Positions 17,027 through 25,146 of a stretch of 64,000 nucleotides of DNA are shown here, one piece after another. This stretch comes from Prevotella lacticifex (GTDB lineage: Bacteria > Bacteroidota > Bacteroidia > Bacteroidales > Bacteroidaceae): assembly GCF_019973375.1 (NCBI RefSeq), contig NZ_BPTV01000002.1, forward strand, positions 729,228-793,227, read 5' to 3'. The position numbers and the translations under genes are program-made. The first letter of the stretch is position 1. The number at the start of each line of letters is the position of its first letter. The notes under the pieces are model-generated. The model did no database searches, was not told the DNA's origin, and saw nothing but the letters and a program-made list of their open reading frames with translations.

Positions 17027-17941
17027 CTATGCGTATTCTTCTATATACCCCGGCAGGATATGTTTATGGACCAGGTAATAGAATATCTTGTACTTCAGGG
17101 AACGCCCGTCAAGGCAACTGCCGAGACGCTGTCCCTTCCATGGCGAATGATATAGATAATCAAGGAACAACTGACGGCGGGGATGCTGGCACTCCCTTTA
17201 CCACGGCTTCACTGATGAGCAGAAATGCAAGACCACGGGATGCTCCTTAGCCTGAGCAATACGCTCCCATTTACGCCAATGAAGTGCCTTCTCTTTATCC
17301 TTCATGTAAAACATATTCTGCACATTGTACTGATATGGCAGCTCAATGACAGAATCTCGGAAAAGCACATTAATGGCATCCTGATCAAGAAAAGCAAACC
17401 TTTTAGCATCGGTGCCCATGAGTTGCATAAGATGCCGCATGCTGTCATCCTTGCGCCAACGGGCTAAATTGAGAATCAATACGCCTGCATTATAGTACTT
17501 CTCTATCTCTTGAAGACGATTTAAAACATGCACGTTGTCTCCCTGCTGATCCTCAACGGCAGCAATGCTATAATCCGTAATATCAGTATTCCATAGTTCC
17601 CGCAAGCTGTCAAGAACCAGCGTGTCGCAGTCCAGGTAGATGAGCTTCTGAACATCCTTCGGCAGGATGTTGGCAAAGAGGAACCTATAATAGGTAGAGA
17701 GTCGGAACTGATGTGTCGTGGGATACCCCTTGAATAGGCTGTCGTCTACAGGTATCAATTCTATCTTCTGACCATAATCGGCCGCGAGCGTACGGAACTT
17801 CTCTTTATTGTCATCCGTTAATCCTTTTTCCAGCACGTACACGGTGATTTCCTCATCTTTATTGTTCTCAAACAAAGATGTCACGCATACGCCACACGGC
17901 ATGGCATAACGGTTGTCGGTACAAAGTCCTATGTGTATCAT
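17027..17941 (-). pseudogene. Family 8 glycosyltransferase, second copy with nonsense codon
   Basis: Nearly identical to the gene at 10941-11855. At 17198-17200 the codon CAA (Gln, in VKPWQ) has become TAA, ending the protein at 247 residues. After the stop the same frame remains open to 17027, ending KHILPGYIEEYA. The lost 57 residues include the conserved C-terminal lysine/arginine-rich region. The truncated product keeps the DxD (YLDCDTLVLD) but is probably inactive because the intact paralogue exists. Confidence 0.9.
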
Positions 17942-17952
17942 AGCGCTGAATG

Positions 17953-18999
17953 TTATGATCTCATCTTGAAATAGATTCTCAACAAGGGATCTTTTATTCT
18001 GTTAAGCAGATAGAAGGATCGGTGACCCAATTGCCCTCGATAAAAATAACGACTGCTGGAATCGTTCATTATAAACTGGAAAAAGAAATCGTCGTTCATG
18101 TTCTTGGCATAATCGGCTATCTTTACAAAGAGTTTATCACCGTCACCATTTGCGTTCTTGATTTGGTGGAAATTGACTTTTGTAAAAACGATTTCAAGAT
18201 ATAACCACAACACCCGCAACATCTTCTTCTTAGCTTCCGAAGAATTATTGGCTGACGTGTTGTATTCCTTGAGAAGTCCATATTCCACGATACCTATCTC
18301 TTTATAATGCTTCATCAAAGATCTGGGATCCATAGTCTGCCCATTCACCCCAAGCCGATAGCAATACACTATATCCTTGACAAAAACCATTGTCTTGGCA
18401 TAGAGACATGAGTAGAAGATAAGTTGATTGTCGGTATAACTAATGCCCTCCGTCTGTTTGTATCCATGTTGGCGAAGGAGCTCCGTCTTTGTAGTCAGGC
18501 AATGCATCTTGATGTTGTACCTTAGTTTGAAAAGGTCTATATCCACATCTTCTATTTGCCACACTTTCCCCAACAGTTCGTCTTGCAGCACGCAAGTATT
18601 CTTCACTTCCCCTTGCTCATCGACTTCCTGATAGGATGATATCACCATATCTGCATCCGTTCGCCCAAGCATCTCGATCAACTTTTCAAGAGCTTCGGTA
18701 TTGTAATAGTCGTCACCGTCACAGACTTTAAAGTACAGTCCTTTAGCTTCAGCGAGTCCACGGTTGATACATGAACCATAATTCCCGTTCGTCTTGTCAA
18801 TGACCCGATAAGTTGCAGGGTAATTAGCTTGAAATTGCTTTGCTATTTCTGACGAGTGGTCTGGACTCCCGTCATTGATGCACAACACTTCCAATGAGTT
18901 CATCTTCTCCTTGTCCGGCATCACAAACGAGCCTAAACATTTACGAACATATTTCTCCACATTATACATGGGGACAACGATGGTCAATAACTTCTGCAT
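17953..18999 (-). CDS. Family 2 glycosyltransferase (GT2-B)
   Basis: A 348-residue GT2 enzyme: LLTIVVPMYNVEKYVRKCL, LEVLCINDGSPDHSSEIA, CINRGLAEAKG and the metal site YFKVCDGDDYYNTEALEKL. It is followed within 11 bp by the second GT8 copy. Its last ~25 codons are copied in the chimeric remnant at 11871-11950, showing that a GT2-B/GT8 pair once stood there too. Substrate unknown. Confidence 0.92.
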   Translation of the reverse strand: MQKLLTIVVPMYNVEKYVRKCLGSFVMPDKEKMNSLEVLCINDGSPDHSSEIAKQFQANYPATYRVIDKTNGNYGSCINRGLAEAKGLYFKVCDGDDYYNTEALEKLIEMLGRTDADMVISSYQEVDEQGEVKNTCVLQDELLGKVWQIEDVDIDLFKLRYNIKMHCLTTKTELLRQHGYKQTEGISYTDNQLIFYSCLYAKTMVFVKDIVYCYRLGVNGQTMDPRSLMKHYKEIGIVEYGLLKEYNTSANNSSEAKKKMLRVLWLYLEIVFTKVNFHQIKNANGDGDKLFVKIADYAKNMNDDFFFQFIMNDSSSRYFYRGQLGHRSFYLLNRIKDPLLRIYFKMRS

Positions 19000-19005
19000 G
19001 ATACA

Positions 19006-19385
19006 AACAATGATTTAATGTTTAAACTTTGAACGAAAATGAAGAATCTCTATATCATACAAGAGGCTTTTAAGTCCGAGTATGCGCAAATACTCCCGCA
19101 TCAATATCCGCAAAGTACGCCGACGAGGATACCCCCCAGTAAATGATTTTCTATTTGCCGATACGATATTAGGATTCCGTCATCAGCTAATGCGAGAAGC
19201 TCTTTCGAGGGATGAATAGAACGAATAGCTTTTCTCATACCCGCATAGCCCCTTATATCTGTCAAGAATTTAAAATCATATCGTAAACGTCTTATTTTCC
19301 GCCACACCACATCTCCCGGCTGTTTTTCAGCCGGTTATGCGGATTACGCAAAAAAAATGATTTTCCAAGTTTTACCTATATTTTG
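19006..19385 (-). pseudogene. Decayed gene with break at a G6 tract
   Basis: The frame from 19310 reads VWRKIRRLRYDFKFLTDIRG... to IENHLLGG and then ends as ILVGVLCGY. One extra G in the run GGGGGG (minus strand, 19131-19136) would continue it as YPRRRTLRILMREYLRILGL...HFRSKFKH up to a stop near 19006. Upstream, a different frame reads FLRNPHNRLKNSRE, suggesting a second break near 19320. The basic, helical content suggests the C-terminal end of a glycan enzyme, but no family is recognised. Confidence 0.5.
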
Positions 19386-19633
19386 ATATAACAGGGCAGC
19401 AATTGCCGCTTGTCATAGGTTTCTTTGCTGACTATTGTCTTGGACCGTCGCTCCCGTCGCACTTTAATCTGATCGGGAGTTAGCTTCTGGACTTTATATA
19501 CAAGTTCCAGTTTGAGTTCATAAACTTGTCATAGTTGATCATACTCGGAGCAGAACTCCTTCAGATCCTTAGTCTCACTGCACAGCTGATGCAGATCGTA
19601 GACTTCCTGATAATTGACTTTTTCTTTCGGCAT
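19376..19633 (-). pseudogene. Small unrecognised gene with internal TGA
   Basis: From ATG at 19633: MPKEKVNYQEVYDLHQLCSE..., a TGA at 19529-19531, then the same frame continues QVYELKLELVYKVQKLTPDQ...LPCYIKI to a stop at 19376. Charged and helical on both sides of the stop, so probably one 85-residue protein interrupted by a nonsense change. Looks like an accessory ORF of a mobile element, but that is a guess. Confidence 0.4.
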
Positions 19634-20027
19634 AACTTTTCTGTTTTAAAGTTGATGCCGCAAAGGTAATATTTTTATGTGCCGGTGTCAAGGCGGGAAA
19701 TAAGACGTTTACTATCGTACATACCTTTGCGATCCTTGCGCCTTTGCGAGAGACCTTCCAGCGAATTTTCATCTTCTCGCCAAGCCGCTAAGGGCGCTAA
19801 GACCTGCATACCCTCAGCGGAGCCTTTGCGTTCTCCGCGCCTTTGCGAGAGACCTTTTCCCGCGGGATATTTTTTCTCGCCAAGCCGCTAAGGGCGCAAA
19901 GGCATGCAACCGTTTTGGAAAAACACCACTACCGCTTTGGGAATATCGGTCGAACATTGTTTGTGGAAGGGCATGAAGCCCTTCCCTGCACTGGCACCTA
20001 CGACGCAGGAAACTTGTCGGACGGGTA
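19634..20027. repeat. Repeat-rich gap including nested palindrome copy D
   Basis: 19690-19900 holds two diverged copies of a Bacteroidota intergenic repeat (CGCCTTTGCGAGAGACCTT, TTCTCGCCAAGCCGCTAAGG). 19906-19991 holds the right half of the nested palindrome family (TCGGTCGAACATTG, GGAAGGGCATGAAGCCCTTCC, CTGCAC). No gene is supported. Confidence 0.7.
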
Positions 20028-20570
20028 TCACACTTTTTCCCCGGCAATTTTCCATCCGTCAATGCATCGCTTCTCTTTTGAGAAGTTGACACCAATCTTT
20101 ATCACCTTGCGTGGGTCGCAGGCGAAAGGCTTGGCATAGCCTTTCTCGTCTATCTGTCGCAATGCCTCCTCCGCCGACTTGTCGTACTTAAACTCGAAAA
20201 TGTATATATAGTCGTTGGTTTTGGCTATCATGTCGATACGACCGCCGGTCATCGTGTTATAGCCAGTATCCACGACGGTCACTCGCCAGGGTTCGCAATG
20301 ACTCTCATGAATGGTCATCTCGTTGCCTCCGTTGCGATAATCGAAAGTGACGTCGCTGTTATGGATAAAATAGTTGGCAAACCATTCCTTTATATATTCC
20401 TGTTTGTACCCGGCACAAATGATGAAATCATTATGTCCGTAGTAGGAATACTCTTTCATGATATGCCAAAGTATCGGCATGCCGCCAATCTCTATCATCG
20501 GCTTCGGCTTGTATTGCGATTCCTCGCTGATACGAGTGCCAAAGCCTCCGGCTAATAAGACTACTTTCAT
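20028..20570 (-). CDS. In-frame chimera: cytidylyltransferase N-terminus fused to PD-(D/E)XK_9 nuclease tail
   Basis: A 180-residue ORF. Residues 1 to about 110 match glucose-1-phosphate cytidylyltransferase (RfbF/DdhA): MKVVLLAGGFGTRISEE, YKPKPMIEIGGMPILWHIMK, TMTGG. Normal length is about 257 residues. From about residue 111 it switches to the end of a PD-(D/E)XK_9 protein: RIDMIAKTNDYIYIFEFKYD, with the D and ExK of the nuclease, then ALRQIDEKGYAKPF and KIGVNFS. The seam near 20233-20250 lies in a GGRID-like stretch common to both families, so a crossover at short homology is likely. The sugar-nucleotide enzyme lost its C-terminal half and is probably inactive; the nuclease core is complete but lacks its ATPase. 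Confidence 0.85.
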   Translation of the reverse strand: MKVVLLAGGFGTRISEESQYKPKPMIEIGGMPILWHIMKEYSYYGHNDFIICAGYKQEYIKEWFANYFIHNSDVTFDYRNGGNEMTIHESHCEPWRVTVVDTGYNTMTGGRIDMIAKTNDYIYIFEFKYDKSAEEALRQIDEKGYAKPFACDPRKVIKIGVNFSKEKRCIDGWKIAGEKV

Positions 20571-20800
20571 ATATGCTAATTTATAGATTAGAATGGAGTG
20601 AGCGAAAGCGTTACAGAATTGGAAAAGACAATTCGTAGAACTGCTCTAAGACTCTGTAAGTGATATGTCGATGTCCAATTGTTGCCTTTCTCCTTTCAAT
20701 AGGGTACTTTGGAGTACCCTGTTTTCTGCCAGGCTGAGTAAAATTTAAGTCGTTATAATCAAGCCCCACACCATCATTCCTATTAAGATACTGATGTCTA
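20571..20800. other. Intergenic gap
   Basis: 230 bp with a perfect hairpin at 20701-20720 (listed separately) and no ORF or clear Bacteroidota promoter. Confidence 0.5.
20701..20720. terminator. Hairpin, probable terminator of the ImmA-DUF4411 operon
   Basis: AGGGTACT-TTGG-AGTACCCT, an 8-bp perfect stem with a 4-base loop, about 80 bp past the stop of the DUF4411 gene. A short T run (GTTTT) follows on the plus strand only, so it is a better terminator in that direction; on the minus strand it may act as an mRNA end-stabiliser. Confidence 0.45.
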
Positions 20801-21280
20801 TTATATAGTGATACCTAAAGATCTTAGAACAGTGTTAAGATCGCAACATGCGACTCCCATCGCATTACAAGCGTCTGGAATCAATACTCTTCGCTTGCTT
20901 TGAGGATCGGAATGTTCGTAACTAACCACAGTCATTCCTTTTGCGGCAGCCGTTGCAACCAAATACGAGTCAGCAACCTGTGCGAAAGTATTTCTTGCAG
21001 CTTCTGTAAAAGGTTGAGAGAATGCCCAATTCTGCAATTCTTGGAACTTTGTCATTATATCTGTATCCAAGGAAATGAAACAAGACTGTGGCGCGGAATC
21101 TCTCAGCCATGTGACAAGCTCATCATTGCCATGCTCTATTTCCTCTTTTACCTTGACGCTTATGAACACTTGTGCAACGTTAATCATTTCTGTCATTCTC
21201 TGCCAGAAAGTAGGCCATAGGTCTAATGGCATATCATTCTTTGAGCGTATGAATATATTGCTATCAAATAAATATGCCAT
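20801..21280 (-). CDS. DUF4411 family PIN-like toxin
   Basis: A 159-residue protein with a PIN-like fold: MAYLFDSNIFIRSKN carries the first acidic residue, VFISVKVKEEIEHG the second, and VADSYLVATAAAKGMTVVSY the last acidic cluster. PIN domains are Mg2+-dependent RNases and DUF4411 members are paired with XRE/ImmA-type antitoxins. It begins 4 bp after the ImmA/IrrE gene on the same strand, the usual arrangement. RNase activity is predicted from the family, not shown. Confidence 0.85.
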   Translation of the reverse strand: MAYLFDSNIFIRSKNDMPLDLWPTFWQRMTEMINVAQVFISVKVKEEIEHGNDELVTWLRDSAPQSCFISLDTDIMTKFQELQNWAFSQPFTEAARNTFAQVADSYLVATAAAKGMTVVSYEHSDPQSKRRVLIPDACNAMGVACCDLNTVLRSLGITI

Positions 21281-21284
21281 TATC

Positions 21285-22403
21285 TTAGATGTTATGGTTC
21301 ATAAAATGTTGGAAAGTATTACCATACAATCCCGTAAGTCTATAAGCTTCAGTATAACTAAGCTCTCTATTGTTCACAGCATTCCTCACATGGATAGCAA
21401 ATGTTCTTCCAACACGTTTAACACTGGAAAGATAGAAGTCTCCGCCTTTAGAGGATTTTTTTGCTTTTGGTCGATGACTGTATTCTAACCAAAATGCTCG
21501 ATAATCAGCATCGCTAAGGAAACCTAAATCATGTCCTCTCCTTGCGACAACCAACTCACTAACCTTAAACTTGTTAGCCATCCACTTGATATTACCATTC
21601 CACACGTTTCGCAAAACGGATTGTGGTACCAAGAATTCTGCGGCTACTGCATCACAATATCTTTCTGTGACATTATGCAAAAATATGTCTTCGCCTGCAT
21701 GACCGGCACTTACTCCAAGCATGAGGTGTGCGGTTTCATGAACGAGTGTGAACATCTGCGCAGATTTAGCATCCCCACTGTTTACGAACACGTATGGAGC
21801 CATACCATCTACAAGAGCAAATCCGCGACATTCATTAACGTCCAAGACACGATGCGTGTTGTTGCCAACAACACCATTAAATGCAACAAAAACTCCAGCT
21901 TGCTCCAAACGTTCTGTCATCATGCTAACGGCTGCATCAATAGAAGCGATGCTAAAAGCCCATCTTGTATCTAAACCCAAAATAGTACGTAGTATGTTGA
22001 CGGCTTCGGAAACTGGAATTCTTTGATTTATAGAACCAACAAGCTTGCAATTTTCCACCTCATTCTCTTTTAGGTAGTCTTCAAGCCATTCTTGCCGACT
22101 TAAAATATTCATCACAGTGTCATAGACATTAAGGTCAAACCTATGGTCTATACCTGCTTCTCCCCTGAACATAGGGAATGGCAAACGCTCTACGGGAGCT
22201 TGGCTTAGGAAAAGATAGCCTATAGGTACATGAAATTTAGAGGAAAATTTAGTAAGCTGAGCTAAAGTTGGTTTCTTCTCGTCAGACAGCCAACTCTCCA
22301 GCAAAGGGAACACGTGTTTAGCGTTCTCTTCACTGTAGCCTGCCCTATTGACTGCCCATATAAGGGTTTCATGGCTTATATTGTTTAACCTGACGACTGC
22401 CAT
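21285..22403 (-). CDS. XRE-type HTH + ImmA/IrrE metallopeptidase antitoxin
   Basis: A 372-residue protein: an N-terminal helix-turn-helix-like region (residues 1-70, PTLAQLTKFSSKFHVPIGYL) and a C-terminal M78 peptidase domain with zinc motif LVHETAHLML and a downstream CDAVAAEFLVP. Proteins of this COG2856 type act as antitoxins for DUF4411/PIN toxins and repress their own operon. The promoter directly upstream contains a perfect 20-bp palindrome over the -7 box, which fits autorepression. Start ATG at 22403. Confidence 0.9.
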   Translation of the reverse strand: MAVVRLNNISHETLIWAVNRAGYSEENAKHVFPLLESWLSDEKKPTLAQLTKFSSKFHVPIGYLFLSQAPVERLPFPMFRGEAGIDHRFDLNVYDTVMNILSRQEWLEDYLKENEVENCKLVGSINQRIPVSEAVNILRTILGLDTRWAFSIASIDAAVSMMTERLEQAGVFVAFNGVVGNNTHRVLDVNECRGFALVDGMAPYVFVNSGDAKSAQMFTLVHETAHLMLGVSAGHAGEDIFLHNVTERYCDAVAAEFLVPQSVLRNVWNGNIKWMANKFKVSELVVARRGHDLGFLSDADYRAFWLEYSHRPKAKKSSKGGDFYLSSVKRVGRTFAIHVRNAVNNRELSYTEAYRLTGLYGNTFQHFMNHNI

Positions 22404-22409
22404 ATAACT

Positions 22410-22452
22410 TTATCTTTGCGCAAAGATAATTATTTGTTTTTAATTATGCAAA
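22410..22452 (-). promoter_or_regulatory. Promoter with palindromic operator for the ImmA-DUF4411 operon
   Basis: On the minus strand TTTG (22452-22449), 20 bp, then TATCTTTG (22428-22421), 18 bp before the ATG. The -7 box lies inside the perfect palindrome TTATCTTTGCGCAAAGATAA (22410-22429). A dimeric HTH antitoxin binding there would block the promoter. Confidence 0.7.
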
Positions 22453-22485
22453 TGTTTTGTAAACTTACTTAGCTTTACCATCATG

Positions 22486-23790
22486 CTATATTTTAGGAAT
22501 AGCATCAAAACGGCCTAACATATAGTTCAGACCTAAGTCTTTCATATCGGACGGCAGTTTGAACTTATCCAGTGGATAGAGCGATGAAACACCGTCCCTC
22601 TTATCAAGGAACCATATTTCTTTCTTTCCAAACATCCCGGAGTCTAACAAGAGAATGTCGTGCGTGGAGAAAATCAGCTGACTCTCACTGTTGTCAGATG
22701 TCTGTTGAAAAAAGACTTTGATAAACTGATGAGTAAGAGCACTATGAAGGCTTCTGTTTATTTCATCGATCACCACTACTCTGTTTTTTTTGATGGCCAT
22801 TCCCAACAACGGGATTAAATCCATCAATCTGTTGGTTCCGTCAGACTCTTCGCTTTTTGAAAGTAAAATTCCAGTATGGTCGTCGTTGTGGAGGAATCCC
22901 ACCTTACTTGCTTGTATCTCTCCAAGATCGTTCAACGAAACCAGATAGTCGTCCTTGGGAGTATGGAGCATGACAAGCTTCCCCCTGTCATCTTTTTTTA
23001 ATGTCTGCTTCATGTCAGAGATAAGTCCCGTAGGCAAATGGAGGCTCTCCACAGCTATATTGGAAAGTTCAATTTTGTCTATGTCAATTCCAAAAGCCTT
23101 GAAATATTTCTTGTATAGCTGATTTACGGCATCTATATCATGCGCTACTGCACCCATCAGGTTATATACGGAGTTAGGGAACAAGATGACAAGCTCCTTT
23201 ACCCACTGAAAGACATTCTGAACAGAAGTTTTCAACACGTCTTCTTTCAGAGCTTTGTCAGATAAGACTGTCAAGAGCAGTAAGTTCTGATTCTTTCTGT
23301 TATCTTCATTATAAATCAGAACCCTTTCCCTATTTGAAGGATCAACATCACCATTGAGTTCCAATTGATCGTCCGACACAAAGACCTTAGCCCACTTTTG
23401 TGATGTACCATCGTAATAAGACAACCACTCTTTTACAACTATTGATGTCATAAAAGAAACCACAAAGCCATACTGATACAAAATATTAGCTACCTTTATC
23501 TCTATCACGAACGCGCTTGGCGCACTTAGATAATCCTTGTCAAATTTGAAAGCATCATTACGATGATTCTCCAACACGCTGTTGTCAAGAACAAAATCTT
23601 GAATAAAATCCAAAGCCTTTATAAGATTGCTTTTACCTGAGGCATTGGGACCGTATATAGCCGCATCTCTGAGTACGGGTATAGGACTATTTTGGGAAGC
23701 CACATGTATAGAGTCAGAGGATGGAATCATAGAGAACTCCGTCCGATCTCTAAAGGATTTATAATTCTGTAATATCAATCTATATAACAT
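22486..23790 (-). CDS. AAA ATPase, AbiLi/RloA-like, no RloB partner
   Basis: A 434-residue ATPase started at the ATG at 23790 (MLYRLILQNYKSFRDRTEFS); an upstream in-frame ATG at 23859 adds 23 residues that do not fit the family. Walker A: AAIYGPNASGKSNLIKALDF; signature region SDGTNRLMDLIPLLG; Walker B: NRVVVIDEINRSLHSAL; H-loop LIFSTHDILLLD. The C-terminus (KEIWFLDKRDGVSSLYPL...MLGRFDAIPKI) is typical of RloA/AbiLi ATPases, which are normally followed by an RloB nuclease gene. No RloB follows: the next gene is the ImmA operon. It may be an orphan or a remnant of a two-gene phage defence unit. Confidence 0.82.
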   Translation of the reverse strand: MLYRLILQNYKSFRDRTEFSMIPSSDSIHVASQNSPIPVLRDAAIYGPNASGKSNLIKALDFIQDFVLDNSVLENHRNDAFKFDKDYLSAPSAFVIEIKVANILYQYGFVVSFMTSIVVKEWLSYYDGTSQKWAKVFVSDDQLELNGDVDPSNRERVLIYNEDNRKNQNLLLLTVLSDKALKEDVLKTSVQNVFQWVKELVILFPNSVYNLMGAVAHDIDAVNQLYKKYFKAFGIDIDKIELSNIAVESLHLPTGLISDMKQTLKKDDRGKLVMLHTPKDDYLVSLNDLGEIQASKVGFLHNDDHTGILLSKSEESDGTNRLMDLIPLLGMAIKKNRVVVIDEINRSLHSALTHQFIKVFFQQTSDNSESQLIFSTHDILLLDSGMFGKKEIWFLDKRDGVSSLYPLDKFKLPSDMKDLGLNYMLGRFDAIPKI

Positions 23791-24156
23791 AGAGAATAGA
23801 GTAATTCTTATTATGAATTTATGTCGAGGACAGCGAACAGATTCTAAGGCTTTGAGCAATTCGTCATTTTGGGACGATTAGGCTTTCTTATCTGTAATTG
23901 GGATGGTATCTATCAACGCCCGTATCGTTTTCCGCTTAATGAACTCTTGTTGTCCGGGAGGTTCGCTGCCCTCAGCGGACGACATGGAATAATGTGCTTC
24001 TACTGTCGAATGATGGTTGCCATATAATGTTGAGTGCCGTTTGTCCGCTGAGGGTAGCGGAGCTCCCGAGGGCGCAATTTTGTCGACATGGTAGTGGATT
24101 TACTTTCAGGTTTTGATTCTTGACTGGTCAGCAATGGAGGGAGGTTCATCATCCCG
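23791..24156. repeat. Gap with CCGCTGAGGG-type inverted repeat
   Basis: 23956-24083 is an imperfect inverted repeat: TCCGGGAGGTTCGCTGCCCT-CAGCGGAC at the left, GTCCGCTGAGGGTAGCGGAGC-TCCCGAGGG at the right, with about 75 bp between. Related arms occur at 42686-42772 and 44888-44930. No gene is visible. Confidence 0.65.
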
Positions 24157-24558
24157 CTATTTGATCAACTGCGCAATATCGTCGTCAGAGAGTCCCTGAT
24201 CCTTCAACTTCTGTATTAGTTTAGAAAGCTGGGCGTCCTTCTGAGAAAGCTGGGCGTCTTTCTGAGTCAATTGGGCGTCTTTCTGAGTCAGCTGGGCATC
24301 CTTCTGAGAAAGCTGGGCATCCTTCAGAGTCAGCTGGGCGTTTTGCTCCTTAATCTTGCCGTTTTGTTCCTTGATTTTTCCGCCTTGCTCCTTGATTTTT
24401 CCGTCTTGCTCCTTGATTTTTCCGTCTTGCTCCTTGATTGTCTCGTTGCGGCTCATGACAGCTGCGTTGCGGTCTTCAATTGCCTTAAAATATTTATCCT
24501 CCTCGCTCTTGCATTGGCGAAGCTGTGTGTCTTGGACAGTCAAAGATGGCCGGGGCAA
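24157..24558 (-). CDS. Coiled-coil protein built of 21-bp heptad repeats
   Basis: A 133-residue ORF with a TTG start 6 bp after the preceding stop (alternative ATG at MSRNETIKEQ). Residues 42-75 are about six copies of a KIKEQ[DGN]G heptad and residues 76-113 are six to seven copies of QL[ST]xKDA; the DNA repeats with a 21-bp period (24226-24440). It ends KLKDQGLSDDDIAQLIK, a tail seen in Rpn-type PD-(D/E)XK proteins of Bacteroidota, but no nuclease domain precedes it. It is probably a dimeric or trimeric rod, or the C-terminal remnant of an Rpn-like gene. Repeat number could change by slippage. Confidence 0.55.
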   Translation of the reverse strand: MPRPSLTVQDTQLRQCKSEEDKYFKAIEDRNAAVMSRNETIKEQDGKIKEQDGKIKEQGGKIKEQNGKIKEQNAQLTLKDAQLSQKDAQLTQKDAQLTQKDAQLSQKDAQLSKLIQKLKDQGLSDDDIAQLIK

Positions 24559-24564
24559 TTGAGG

Positions 24565-24819
24565 CTAAAAGCCTAAGGAATTGAAGATGCGCTCTTGACG
24601 CTTATTGAAGTCCTGGAGGAAGTTGAGGCGTTCCTGGAGCTGGCGGTACTCGGGAGAGTCGATTTGGTCGGACTCGGCGAGGGAGATCATGCGGGTGAGG
24701 ATGTGGGTGATTTCATCTTTGGCTGTAACGGCCTGGTTACCGGCCTCAATCTGCTTGAGATAACGGGAGTACTCGGCATCGAGGTCGGCCGGACGGGGAG
24801 AGTGGGATTTCTTGGACAT
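24565..24819 (-). CDS. Small conserved-looking protein downstream of UpxY
   Basis: An 84-residue charged, helical protein (SKKSHSPRPADLDAEYSRYL..., ILTRMISLAES, LQERLNFLQDFNKRQERIF). No family is recognised. Upstream is UpxY about 330 bp away across a G-rich repeat region, downstream the heptad-repeat ORF by 6 bp. In Bacteroides capsule loci a second small gene (UpxZ) follows upxY; this protein is shorter than UpxZ and no similarity can be claimed. Confidence 0.5.
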   Translation of the reverse strand: MSKKSHSPRPADLDAEYSRYLKQIEAGNQAVTAKDEITHILTRMISLAESDQIDSPEYRQLQERLNFLQDFNKRQERIFNSLGF

Positions 24820-25146
24820 AATGGAGGGATTAAAAATGATGATTAAAAAGAGGGAGCGGCGGGTTGTAACCCGCCGAACAGGACAACAAAGACCTGAGAG
24901 AGGAAAAGGGTGGAAACGGGGCGAGGGCGAAAGGAGGAGCGAGGGAGCGGCGGGTTGTAACCCGCCGAACAGGACAACAGAGACCTGAGAGAGGGAACGG
25001 GGCGAGGGGCCGGATGAGGGGCGAGGGGAGGAGGGGACGGATGAGGGGCCGGATGAGGGGCGAGGGGGCAGATGAGGGGCGGAGGGGTGGATAAAGGGGG
25101 CGGAGGGGCGGATGAGGGGGGCGAGGGGGTGGATAAAGGGCGGGGT
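24820..25146. repeat. G-rich low-complexity gap with two GGCGGGTTGTAACCCGCC palindromes
   Basis: Two ~50-bp units beginning GAGCGGCGGGTTGTAACCCG and ending ACCTGAGAGAG lie at 24853-24902 and 24944-24993; a third is at 27725-27775. The rest is purine-rich tandem sequence of the type GGGGCGGATGAGGGGCGAGG. Long ORFs on the other frames here (proline-rich) are composition artefacts. Confidence 0.75.

Noticed and set aside
24190..24440. Possible CRISPR array (short regular repeats)
   Set aside because: The 21-bp period has no spacers and encodes heptads in frame.
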